From contig NZ_NJGY01000001.1 of assembly GCF_002250505.1 (NCBI RefSeq), positions 2,933,066 to 2,997,065 of the forward strand: 64,000 bases of DNA, written 5' to 3'. Source of the DNA: Janthinobacterium sp. PC23-8. Lineage in GTDB: Bacteria > Pseudomonadota > Gammaproteobacteria > Burkholderiales > Burkholderiaceae_D. The translations under genes were made by a program, and so were the position numbers. Positions 56,986 to 64,000 of the stretch are shown here, in pieces (the stretch's first letter is position 1; each line of letters begins with the position of its first letter). A model generated the notes under the pieces. It was not told the DNA's origin, did not search any database, and saw nothing but the letters and a program-made list of their open reading frames with translations.

Positions 56986-57105
56986 AAGGAGTTGTTAATT
57001 GTTGCCGGCGTAGCAGCGATGCGGCTTGCGGCCCTGAAAATAATGCAAAAATCCCAGGGCGCGGCAATGTCCACCACTAATTTCTCACTGTCCCAGGGTG
57101 CCTGA

Positions 57106-57777
57106 ATGAATCGTGCATTTTCACCGTTGTTCAAATCCATGTTGCTCGCTTTGCTGGCCGTCTCGGCCACCGTGTCGGCCGCCGAAGCACCGAAAGCCGC
57201 CGTCAAAGCCGATGCCAGCAAGGGCGCCACCCTGTACGCCGAGGGCGACGCCGCACGCGGCTTGCCCGCCTGCGTCTCCTGCCATGGCGCGGCCGGCAAT
57301 TCGACCATTGCGGTCAATCCCAAGCTGGCCGGCCAGCACGAGAACTATCTCTACAAGCAGCTGGTCGACTTCACCACGCCGCAGCGCAACCAGCCCGTGA
57401 TGTCGACTTACGCCAAGATGCTCAGCGACGCCGACAAGAAAAACGTTGCCGCCTATCTGGGCGCGCAGCTGGCCAAACCGGGCGCCGCCAAGAACAAGAA
57501 CACCGTCGAACTGGGCAAGAAGATTTACCGTGGCGGCATCGCCGCCAAGCAAGTCGCGGCCTGCGCCAGCTGTCATGGCGCGGCGGGCAATGGCATTCCC
57601 GTGCAATATCCACGCATCGCCGGCCAGCACCAGGACTACACGGTGGCCCAACTGACCCTGTTCCGCAGCACCAAGGCCGACGCGCGCAAGAACAGCGAGC
57701 AGATGCATGCCATCGCTGCGCGCATGTCGGACGATGAAATCGCCGCCGTGGCAGATTACATTGCCGGCCTCAAGTAA
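57106..57777 (+). CDS. Cytochrome c4 (dihaem c-type cytochrome)
   Basis: 223 residues. Signal peptide (SMLLALLAVSATVSAAEA). Two haem sites CVSCH (56-60) and CASCH (153-157), each in a similar half (CHGAAGNS, CHGAAGNG), with likely axial Met99 and a Met near 190. It carries electrons from bc1 to terminal oxidases in the periplasm. It is followed by a terminator and then by the resB-ccsA genes needed to attach its haems. Confidence 0.94.
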   Translation: MNRAFSPLFKSMLLALLAVSATVSAAEAPKAAVKADASKGATLYAEGDAARGLPACVSCHGAAGNSTIAVNPKLAGQHENYLYKQLVDFTTPQRNQPVMSTYAKMLSDADKKNVAAYLGAQLAKPGAAKNKNTVELGKKIYRGGIAAKQVAACASCHGAAGNGIPVQYPRIAGQHQDYTVAQLTLFRSTKADARKNSEQMHAIAARMSDDEIAAVADYIAGLK

Positions 57778-57813
57778 GTTTTCGTAAAGGCAATCACTGC
57801 GGTGCGGAGGAAG

Positions 57814-57845
57814 AGGGCAGCCATGGCGAGGGGCTGCCCTTTTTT
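57814..57845 (+). terminator. Intrinsic terminator after cytochrome c4
   Basis: AGGGCAGCC (57814-57822)/GGCTGCCCT (57832-57840), nine-bp stem, then T-run to 57845. Confidence 0.88.
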
Positions 57846-57952
57846 ATGTGCGCCAGCCAAACTGGGTTATGCTGCCGCCTTGCGCAGATGAAACCCTCCC
57901 GCCTTTTAAGATTGTCATTCAGCATGAGTATCAACATGATAGTAGTCCCAGC

Positions 57953-60058
57953 ATGAGTACCAGCACCACCGGCATCGAACTCAAGACGCAGCGCCGCAGC
58001 CTGGCCGAATTCGTCGAGCTGGTCTCGTCGATGCGTTTTGCCATCAGCCTCCTGACCCTGATCGCCGTGGCGTCGGTGATCGGCACCGTGCTCAAGCAGA
58101 ACGAGCCGATGCCCAATTACATCAACCAGTTCGGCCCGTTCTGGTTTTCCGTGTTCGACAAGCTGAGCCTGTATTCGGTCTATTCGGCCTGGTGGTTCCT
58201 GCTGATCATGGGTTTCCTGGTCGCCTCGACCTCGCTATGCATCGTGCGCAATGCGCCGAAGATGCTCAAGGACATGCGCAGCTGGCGTGAAACCGTGCGC
58301 GAACAGTCGTTGCGCAATTTCCACCACAAGATGGAGTGGCAGGCGGCCCTGCCGCGCACCGCGCTGGCGCAGCAGATGGTGATGCGCCTGAAAGACGCCG
58401 GCTACCAGGCCAGGATCGTGGAAAAAGACAAGGCCACGCTGGTGGCGGCCAAGCGCGGCGCGGCCAACAAATGGGGCTATATCTTTGCCCATGGCGCCAT
58501 CGTCATTATCTGCGTCGGCGGCTTGCTCGACTCGGAAATGCCGATCAGGGTGCAACAATGGTTCTTCGGCAAGACGCCGTTTGCCGGCAGCGGTGTGATC
58601 GCGGAGATTCCCGCCAAGCACCGCTTAAGCCTGTCCAACCCTACCTTCCGTGGCAACACCATGATTCCGGAAGGCTCGACCAGCAGCACCGCCATTATCC
58701 CGCAAGCCGATGGCGTGCTGATCCAGGACCTGCCGATCACCATCCTGCTCAAGAAATTCCATATCGATTTCTATAGCACCGGCATGCCCAAGCTGTTTGC
58801 CAGCGATGTGGTGATCACCGACCATGAAACGGGCAAGAGTTTCCCTGCCACCATCAAGGTCAACCAGCCGCTGCTGTACAAAGGCCTGGCCTTGTACCAG
58901 TCCAGCTTTGAAGATGGCGGCAGCAAGCTCAAGCTGACCGGTTTCCCGATGGCCGGCAAGACCGACAAACGCTTCGATATCGGCGGCGAAGTGGGCGGCA
59001 ACACACCTCTGGAGCGTAGCGACGGCAATTCGTATACGGTCGAATGGTCGGGTTTCCGTCCGTTCAACGTGGAAAACATGAGTTCCGGCCAGGATGTGCG
59101 GGCCGTCAGCAAGGCGGAAAGTTTCAACGAGAAATTTGCCGTCGGTTTGGATAAACGCCTGGGGTCCGCCGCCAAAAACGCCAATAACAAGGACCTGAAA
59201 AACGTCGGTCCGAGCGTGCTGTATAAATTGCGTGACAAGACGGGCCAGGCCCGCGAGTACCAGAACTACATGCAGCCGGTTACGGTAGACGGCGCGCTGA
59301 TATTTTTGGCCGGCATGCGCATCAACCCCAGCGACGCCTTCAGCTATCTGCGCATTCCCGCCGATGACAATTACACGGTCAAGGAATGGATGCGCCTGCG
59401 CGCCGCGCTGCAGGACCCGCAGCTGCGCGAGCAGGCCGCCGCCAGCTATGCGCAGCGCGCCATGCCGAACGCCAACGCCGAGGCGCTGCGCGGCCAGTTG
59501 CAGGAATCGGCCGCGAAAAGCCTGGCCATCTTTGCCGGCCACGGGCAAGAAGGCGGTTTCCTGGCCATTTCGCGTTTCCTGGAAAAAGTGCCCAAGGCCG
59601 AGCAGGAAAAGGCGGCCGACATTTTCATGAAGATCCTCAACGGCAGCTTGTGGGACTTGTGGCAGGCCGCGCGCGCCAAGGCTGGCTTGAGCGCCATCGA
59701 GGCCGATGAAAAGCACGGCCGTTTCCTGCAACTGGCCACCAATGCGCTGTCCGATAGTTTCTTCTATGGCGCGCCGGTGTATTTGCAGCTCGATGAATTT
59801 ACGGAAATCAAGGCGTCCGTGCTGCAAGTGACGCGCTCGCCCGGCAAGGGCGTGGTCTACCTGGGCTGTTTGTTCCTGGTGATCGGCGTGTTTTCCATGT
59901 TCTATATCCGCGAGCGCCGCCTGTGGGTGTGGATCAGGGATGATGTGGACCGGCCCGGCGAGAGCACGGCCCTGATGGCCATGAGCACCCAGCGCAAGAC
60001 GCTGGACTTCGAAAAAGAATTTGAGAACCTGAAGGCAAGATTGCCGCAATCGGCGTAA
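57953..60058 (+). CDS. resB: System II cytochrome c biogenesis protein ResB
   Basis: 701 residues from ATG 57953; the open frame extends upstream without a ribosome site. Three N-terminal membrane helices (VELVSSMRFAISLLTLIAVA, WWFLLIMGFLVASTSLCIV, FAHGAIVIICVGGLL), a large periplasmic domain of about 480 residues, and a last helix (VVYLGCLFLVIGVFSMFYI). With CcsA it moves haem outward and ligates it to CxxCH. 46 bp before ccsA, so one operon. Confidence 0.94.
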   Translation: MSTSTTGIELKTQRRSLAEFVELVSSMRFAISLLTLIAVASVIGTVLKQNEPMPNYINQFGPFWFSVFDKLSLYSVYSAWWFLLIMGFLVASTSLCIVRNAPKMLKDMRSWRETVREQSLRNFHHKMEWQAALPRTALAQQMVMRLKDAGYQARIVEKDKATLVAAKRGAANKWGYIFAHGAIVIICVGGLLDSEMPIRVQQWFFGKTPFAGSGVIAEIPAKHRLSLSNPTFRGNTMIPEGSTSSTAIIPQADGVLIQDLPITILLKKFHIDFYSTGMPKLFASDVVITDHETGKSFPATIKVNQPLLYKGLALYQSSFEDGGSKLKLTGFPMAGKTDKRFDIGGEVGGNTPLERSDGNSYTVEWSGFRPFNVENMSSGQDVRAVSKAESFNEKFAVGLDKRLGSAAKNANNKDLKNVGPSVLYKLRDKTGQAREYQNYMQPVTVDGALIFLAGMRINPSDAFSYLRIPADDNYTVKEWMRLRAALQDPQLREQAAASYAQRAMPNANAEALRGQLQESAAKSLAIFAGHGQEGGFLAISRFLEKVPKAEQEKAADIFMKILNGSLWDLWQAARAKAGLSAIEADEKHGRFLQLATNALSDSFFYGAPVYLQLDEFTEIKASVLQVTRSPGKGVVYLGCLFLVIGVFSMFYIRERRLWVWIRDDVDRPGESTALMAMSTQRKTLDFEKEFENLKARLPQSA

Positions 60059-60104
60059 GCTGCGCCTGAGCCGGCGTCGCGCCGCGCAGGCACTGGAGAA
60101 AAAC

Positions 60105-61256
60105 ATGGAATTGGCAAATAAACAGATCTATACGCAGGAGCCGGGCTTTTTCAAGCGCCTGGGCCTGCTCGACTGGCTGTATGGCGCGGGCCTGCTGGCC
60201 GCCTCGCTGTATGGCCTGGCGCACTTTGGCGCCTTCATGGATATCTATGAAAAAGTCATTTTGCTGGCGGCGGCGCCCACCTTTGCCTGGCTGGGCTGGT
60301 ACTGGAAACCGGTGCGCTGGCTGATCCCGCTGGCGGCCGTCCTGTCGCTGTTTGCCATCACCCTTTACGGTGACCAGTTGGACATGGCAAACCAGAAATT
60401 TTTCCTGAAATATATGTTGTCCAGCCAGTCGGCGATTCTGTGGATGGGCACCTTTTTTGTGCTGTCGACCCTGTTCTACTGGATCGGCCTGGTGGCGCGC
60501 TCGGATTTTGGCTCGTCCGTCGGCTCGCTGCTGTGCTGGGCCGGCGTAGTGCTGGGCCTGACGGGCATGCTGGTGCGCTGGTATGAGTCCTATCTGATCG
60601 GCGCCGACGTCGGCCATATTCCCGTATCGAACCTGTATGAAGTGTTCATCCTGTTTTCCCTGATCACGGCCATGTTCTATCTGTATTACGAGCAGCACTA
60701 TGCGACGCGCCAGCTGGGCGCCTTCGTCATGCTGGTCATTTCGGCGGCCGTGGTGTTTTTGCTGTGGTATACCGTCACGCGCGACGCGGCCGATATCCAG
60801 CCGCTGGTGCCGGCCCTGCAAAGCTGGTGGATGAAGATCCATGTGCCGGCCAACTTCATCGGCTACGGCACCTTCTCGCTGTCGGCCATGGTGGCCTCGG
60901 CCTATCTGCTCAAGTCGCACGGCTACCTGGTCGATCGCCTGCCGTCGCTGGAAGTGCTCGACGATGTGATGTACAAGGCCATTTCGGTCGGCTTCGCTTT
61001 CTTCACGGTGGCGACCATCCTCGGTGCGCTGTGGGCGGCCGAGGCATGGGGCGGCTACTGGTCGTGGGATCCGAAGGAAACCTGGGCCCTGATCGTCTGG
61101 CTCAACTATGCGGCCTGGCTGCACATGCGCCTGATGACGGGCTTGCGTGGCAAAGTGGCGGCCTGGTGGGCGCTGGTGGGCCTGCTGGTGACGACGTTTG
61201 CGTTCTTGGGCGTCAATATGTTTCTGTCCGGCCTGCATTCCTACGGCAAGCTCTAA
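60105..61256 (+). CDS. ccsA: System II haem-ligating protein CcsA (also called CcsB/ResC)
   Basis: 383 residues, eight or so membrane helices. The haem-handling motif is the tryptophan-rich WGGYWSWDPKET (315-326), flanked by conserved histidines (HVPANFIGYG, WLHMRL). Ribosome site CTGGAGAAAAAC. Partner of ResB; together they form the cytochrome c synthetase that serves the c4 gene upstream. Confidence 0.95.
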   Translation: MELANKQIYTQEPGFFKRLGLLDWLYGAGLLAASLYGLAHFGAFMDIYEKVILLAAAPTFAWLGWYWKPVRWLIPLAAVLSLFAITLYGDQLDMANQKFFLKYMLSSQSAILWMGTFFVLSTLFYWIGLVARSDFGSSVGSLLCWAGVVLGLTGMLVRWYESYLIGADVGHIPVSNLYEVFILFSLITAMFYLYYEQHYATRQLGAFVMLVISAAVVFLLWYTVTRDAADIQPLVPALQSWWMKIHVPANFIGYGTFSLSAMVASAYLLKSHGYLVDRLPSLEVLDDVMYKAISVGFAFFTVATILGALWAAEAWGGYWSWDPKETWALIVWLNYAAWLHMRLMTGLRGKVAAWWALVGLLVTTFAFLGVNMFLSGLHSYGKL

Positions 61257-61342
61257 GGACTTCTTGTAGATGACGCAACCGTCATGAACGGCTTCGGAAA
61301 CTGGTGTAATGTACCTCCAATCACCACTTTTCCGGAGCCGCC

Positions 61343-62320
61343 ATGTTGATCAAGCGCAGTCCCAACGGTATCGAATTGCCGTTTTCATCCGAAATCACGC
61401 CGCGCGCCGTGTTCGAAGCGCGCCGCAGCTTTATCAAGCAGGCGGCCATTGGCGCCGTCTCCAGCGCGGCCCTGCTGGAAATGATGAATCGAGAAGCGTT
61501 CGCCCAGGGCACCCATCCCAAGCTGGCCGGTAAATTGAATCCCGCCTATTCGGCGCTGGACAAGCAGACGGCCTACAAAGATGCCACCACCTACAACAAT
61601 TTCTACGAGTTCGGCACCGACAAGAGCGATCCGGCGCAAAACGCCGGCACCTTGCGCACGCGGCCGTGGACGGTCACCATCGAGGGCGAAGTCAACAAGC
61701 CGATGACGCTCGACCTCGACGCTTTGCTCAAACTGGCGCCGCTCGAAGAGCGCGTCTACCGGCTGCGCTGCGTGGAAGGCTGGTCGATGGTGATCCCGTG
61801 GATCGGTTATTCCTTCTCCGAAATCATCAAGAAGGTCGAGCCGACCGGCAACGCCAAGTACGTGGAATTCATTTCGCTGGCCGACAACAAGCAGATGCCG
61901 GGCGTGAGCAGCCGCGTGCTGCATTGGCCTTACACGGAAGGCTTGCGCATCGATGAAGCCAATCACCCGCTGGCGCTGTTGACCTTGGGCATGTATGGCG
62001 AAACCCTGCCGAACCAGAATGGCGCGCCGGTACGCATGGTGCTGCCGTGGAAATATGGCTTCAAATCAGCCAAGTCGATCGTCAAGATCCGCTTCGTCAA
62101 GGACCAGCCGCGCACCTCATGGAACCTGTCGGCGCCGTCCGAATACGGTTTTTATTCGAACGTGAACCCGAACGTCGACCATCCGCGCTGGTCGCAGGCC
62201 AGCGAGCGCCGCATTGGCGAAGACGGTTTCCTGGCGCGCAAGCGCAAGACCCTGATGTACAACGGCTATAACGACGTGGCCTCGCTGTACACCGGCATGG
62301 ATTTGAAGAAATTCTTTTAA
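61343..62320 (+). CDS. msrP: Periplasmic methionine-sulfoxide reductase catalytic subunit MsrP
   Basis: 325 residues. Twin-arginine signal ([10 protein letters not shown]27-R28), as needed to export a folded molybdopterin protein. Molybdenum ligand C143 in [27 protein letters not shown] segment [19 protein letters not shown] conserved. It repairs oxidised methionines in envelope proteins, taking electrons from MsrQ. Ribosome site CGGAGCCGCC. Twelve bases before msrQ. Confidence 0.96.
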   Translation: MLIKRSPNGIELPFSSEITPRAVFEARRSFIKQAAIGAVSSAALLEMMNREAFAQGTHPKLAGKLNPAYSALDKQTAYKDATTYNNFYEFGTDKSDPAQNAGTLRTRPWTVTIEGEVNKPMTLDLDALLKLAPLEERVYRLRCVEGWSMVIPWIGYSFSEIIKKVEPTGNAKYVEFISLADNKQMPGVSSRVLHWPYTEGLRIDEANHPLALLTLGMYGETLPNQNGAPVRMVLPWKYGFKSAKSIVKIRFVKDQPRTSWNLSAPSEYGFYSNVNPNVDHPRWSQASERRIGEDGFLARKRKTLMYNGYNDVASLYTGMDLKKFF

Positions 62321-62332
62321 CCAGGGCAAGAC

Positions 62333-62962
62333 ATGGCTTTTCAACCCACGCCCCGGCAGCTGTCGCTGAGCAAGGCCGTCATCTTCGTGCTGGCGCTGCT
62401 GCCGTTCGCGCGCATGGTATGGCTCACGTATACCGGCCAGTTGGTCGAGCCGCTCGAATTCATTACGCGCGGCACCGGTGACTGGACCCTGTATTTCCTG
62501 TGCATCGGCTTGGGCGTCACGCCGTTGCGGCGCCTCATGCAGTGGAACTGGCTGATCAAGCTGCGCCGCATGCTGGGCCTGTTCGCGTTTTTTTACGCAA
62601 CCTTGCACTTCACCACGTTTCTGTGGTTCGACCATTTCTTCGATCTGGCGGAAATGTGGAAGGATGTGCTGAAACGCCCGTTCATCACGGTCGGCTTTAT
62701 CGCCTTCGTGCTGTTGATCCCGCTGGCCGTGACCAGCACCAACGGCATGGTCAGGCGCCTGGGCGGCAAGCGCTGGCAGTGGTTGCACCGCCTGATCTAT
62801 GTCATCGCGCCGCTGGGGATTTTGCATTACTGGTGGATGAAGGCGGGCAAGAACAACTTTGCCCAGCCCATCCTGTTTGGCGCCATCGTTGCGCTGCTGC
62901 TCCTGACCCGCCTCTACTACGCCTGGGACAAGCGCCGCCAGAACGCAAGGATTGCCAGCTGA
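62333..62962 (+). CDS. msrQ: Haem-binding membrane subunit MsrQ
   Basis: 209 residues, six membrane helices with histidines for haem b (FYATLHFTTFLWFDH, WLHRLIYVIAPLGILHYWW). Feeds electrons from the quinone pool to MsrP. Conserved LRRMLGLFAFFYATLH. Start ATG 62333, ribosome site CAGGGCAAGAC. Its stop codon adjoins the end of the convergent lptM-like gene. Confidence 0.96.
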   Translation: MAFQPTPRQLSLSKAVIFVLALLPFARMVWLTYTGQLVEPLEFITRGTGDWTLYFLCIGLGVTPLRRLMQWNWLIKLRRMLGLFAFFYATLHFTTFLWFDHFFDLAEMWKDVLKRPFITVGFIAFVLLIPLAVTSTNGMVRRLGGKRWQWLHRLIYVIAPLGILHYWWMKAGKNNFAQPILFGAIVALLLLTRLYYAWDKRRQNARIAS

Positions 62963-63142
62963 TCAGCTCGCCGGCACGATGGCCGGTGGCGGCGGCACCG
63001 GGGCCGGTTCGAGCGGCCCCTTGGGGGCCGGCTTGGCCGCTGGCGGCTTGGGCAGGTACAGGGCGCCGGGCTGGCCGCAGCCGGCCAGGACGCTGGAAAC
63101 CACAATGGCGATGCCGATATAAAACGCTGGAGATGACTTCAC
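62963..63142 (-). CDS. lptM: Small LptM (YifL)-like lipoprotein
   Basis: 59 residues if GTG 63142 is used (VKSSPAFYIGIAIVVSSVLAG); GTG 63154 would add four. No good ribosome site. Lipobox VLAGC followed by GQPGALYLPKPP, matching the C-G-x-x-G-x-L-Y-x-P pattern of LptM, which helps LptD mature at the outer membrane. The remainder is a Pro/Ala/Lys tail. Divergent from cyaY, as yifL is next to cyaY in E. coli, which supports the identity. Confidence 0.8.
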   Translation of the reverse strand: MKSSPAFYIGIAIVVSSVLAGCGQPGALYLPKPPAAKPAPKGPLEPAPVPPPPAIVPAS

Positions 63143-63182
63143 GATTAGAATCACGGTTTGATTAAGATCTTTGGAGTGTAGC

Positions 63183-63512
63183 ATGAGCGAATCGGAATTC
63201 CTGGCCCTGGCCGAAGCCACCCTGACCCAGATCGAGGCAGCGCTGGACCGGCTCAACGATGAAGACGTGCTCGACGTCGAATGCAGCCGCAGCGGCAATG
63301 TGCTGGAAATCGAGTTCATCGACAACGGCACGAAAATCATCGTCAACAGCCAGGCGCCGATGCGCGAGATGTGGGTGGCGGCCCGTTCGGGCGGCTTTCA
63401 CTACAAGCGGGCCGGCGACGAGTGGGTCAATACGCGCGACGGCTCGGAGTTGTTTGCGGCGCTTTCAAGCATGGCCAGCGAGCAGGCCGGCGCGGCGGTG
63501 GTGTTGAAATAA
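63183..63512 (+). CDS. cyaY: Frataxin-like iron-binding protein CyaY
   Basis: 109 residues from ATG 63183, with TTGGAGTGTAGC upstream. Acidic first helix (SESEFLALAEATLTQIEAAL, then DDRLNDEDVLDVE-like acidic ridge) and conserved strands IVNSQAPMREMWVAARSGGF and DGSELFAALS. It binds iron and tunes IscS in iron-sulfur cluster assembly. Confidence 0.96.
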   Translation: MSESEFLALAEATLTQIEAALDRLNDEDVLDVECSRSGNVLEIEFIDNGTKIIVNSQAPMREMWVAARSGGFHYKRAGDEWVNTRDGSELFAALSSMASEQAGAAVVLK

Positions 63513-63533
63513 TCGTCGCCATCGGTACATGAA

Positions 63534-63563
63534 AAAAGGGCAGACTGCAAAGTCTGCCCTTTT
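63534..63563. terminator. Bidirectional terminator between cyaY and mrcA
   Basis: AAAAGGGCAGACT (63534-63546)/AGTCTGCCCTTTT (63551-63563), perfect 13-bp stem, T-runs on both strands between convergent genes. Confidence 0.92.
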
Positions 63564-63566
63564 GTT

Positions 63567-64000
63567 TCAGAACAACTCGTTCTTGACCGCTTCCTTGGCT
63601 TTTTCTTCCTCCGGCGTGCCGCGCGCCGCGCCTTCCAGGCTACCCACGCCCGTGCCCGGCGGATTTTCAGCGTAGTAGTACTCGTCGCCCACGCGGATCA
63701 GGCCATCGGGCACCGCGCGTTCCTCGACCGGGATGCTTTTCAGGGCTTTCGCCATGTAATTGATCCAGATCGGCAAGGCCAGGCCGCCGCCCGTTTCGCG
63801 GTTGCCCAGGTTGCGCGGCTGGTCGTAGCCGATCCAGGCGATGCCCACCAGTTTGGCCTGGTAGCCGGCGAACCAGGCATCGATCGAATCGTTGGTGGTG
63901 CCCGTCTTGCCGGCCAGGTCAGGGCGCTTCAGGGACATCGCCTTGGTGGCTGTGCCGAAGCGCACCACGTCGTTGAGCATGCTGTTCATCATGAAGGCGT
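63567..64000 (-). CDS. mrcA: Class A penicillin-binding protein 1A, C-terminal part (5' end outside window)
   Basis: The last ~144 residues are present; the gene runs on past base 64000. The transpeptidase KTG box appears in LAGKTGTTNDSIDAWFAGYQ, followed by VGIAWIGYDQPRNLGNRETGG as in PBP1A. The C-terminal tail (about 45 residues) is acidic and low in complexity. The protein polymerises and cross-links peptidoglycan. The glycosyltransferase domain and SxxK site lie outside the window. Confidence 0.9.
   Translation of the reverse strand, partial: AFMMNSMLNDVVRFGTATKAMSLKRPDLAGKTGTTNDSIDAWFAGYQAKLVGIAWIGYDQPRNLGNRETGGGLALPIWINYMAKALKSIPVEERAVPDGLIRVGDEYYYAENPPGTGVGSLEGAARGTPEEEKAKEAVKNELF

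Overview
This 64 kb window looks like chromosome of a beta-proteobacterium, most likely an Oxalobacteraceae member (Janthinobacterium/Massilia/Duganella type). That placement is my inference. It rests on the high-GC, GGC/CTG-rich codon use of ordinary genes, on the ribosomal-protein sequences and gene order, and on the block yihA - cytochrome c4 - resB - ccsA - msrP - msrQ - lptM/cyaY - mrcA. No rRNA, tRNA, insertion sequence, prophage or CRISPR array was seen.

Region 1 (1-7.4 kb): the C-terminal end of one M1-type metallopeptidase, a complete secreted M1 aminopeptidase, a secreted serine beta-lactamase-like hydrolase with a DUF3471-like tail, an exported SAM-methyltransferase-like protein, and a divergent pair of a PNPOx-like flavoprotein and a MocR/PdxR-type regulator. 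Region 2 (7.4-15.6 kb, minus strand): one compact seven-gene operon encoding a HlyD-type adaptor, an ABC ATPase, two FtsX/MacB-type permeases, a sigma-54-dependent response regulator, its histidine kinase and a spermidine-synthase-like protein. A strong sigma-54 promoter (TGGCACG-N4-ATGCA) and four TGTCCG repeats lie just upstream of the first gene, so the operon probably controls itself. Region 3 (15.7-21.5 kb): a chemoreceptor, an unusual membrane-anchored MutS-like ATPase, a BrnT/BrnA toxin-antitoxin pair whose palindromic promoter overlaps the end of the MutS-like gene, and a phosphoethanolamine transferase.

Region 4 (21.6-45.7 kb) is the ribosomal superoperon: rpsL-rpsG-fusA-tuf-rpsJ, then rplC to rpsQ, rplN to rpmJ with secY and infA, then rpsM-rpsK-rpsD-rpoA-rplQ. 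It is cut in an unusual place. Between rpsJ and rplC lie a strong intrinsic terminator, a reversed TPR-lipoprotein gene and a complete creB-creC-creD locus, and rplC then has its own promoter. Further terminator-like hairpins sit after rpsQ, before rpsD, between rpsD and rpoA, and between rpoA and rplQ. The leader before rplN can form a long-range RNA stem.

Region 5 (45.7-56.1 kb) is an envelope block: dsbD, a Spy/CpxP-like chaperone divergent from an OmpR-type two-component pair, an RND efflux adaptor and pump, and a TonB-like proline-rich membrane protein of unknown function. Region 6 (56.1-64 kb) holds the GTPase yihA, cytochrome c4, the System II cytochrome c maturation pair (resB, ccsA), the MsrPQ periplasmic methionine-sulfoxide repair system, a small LptM-like lipoprotein, frataxin cyaY, and the C-terminal end of a class A penicillin-binding protein.

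The best candidates for something new are the self-contained sigma-54 efflux operon, the cre-interrupted S10 operon with its structured leaders, and the MutS-like ATPase/BrnTA junction.
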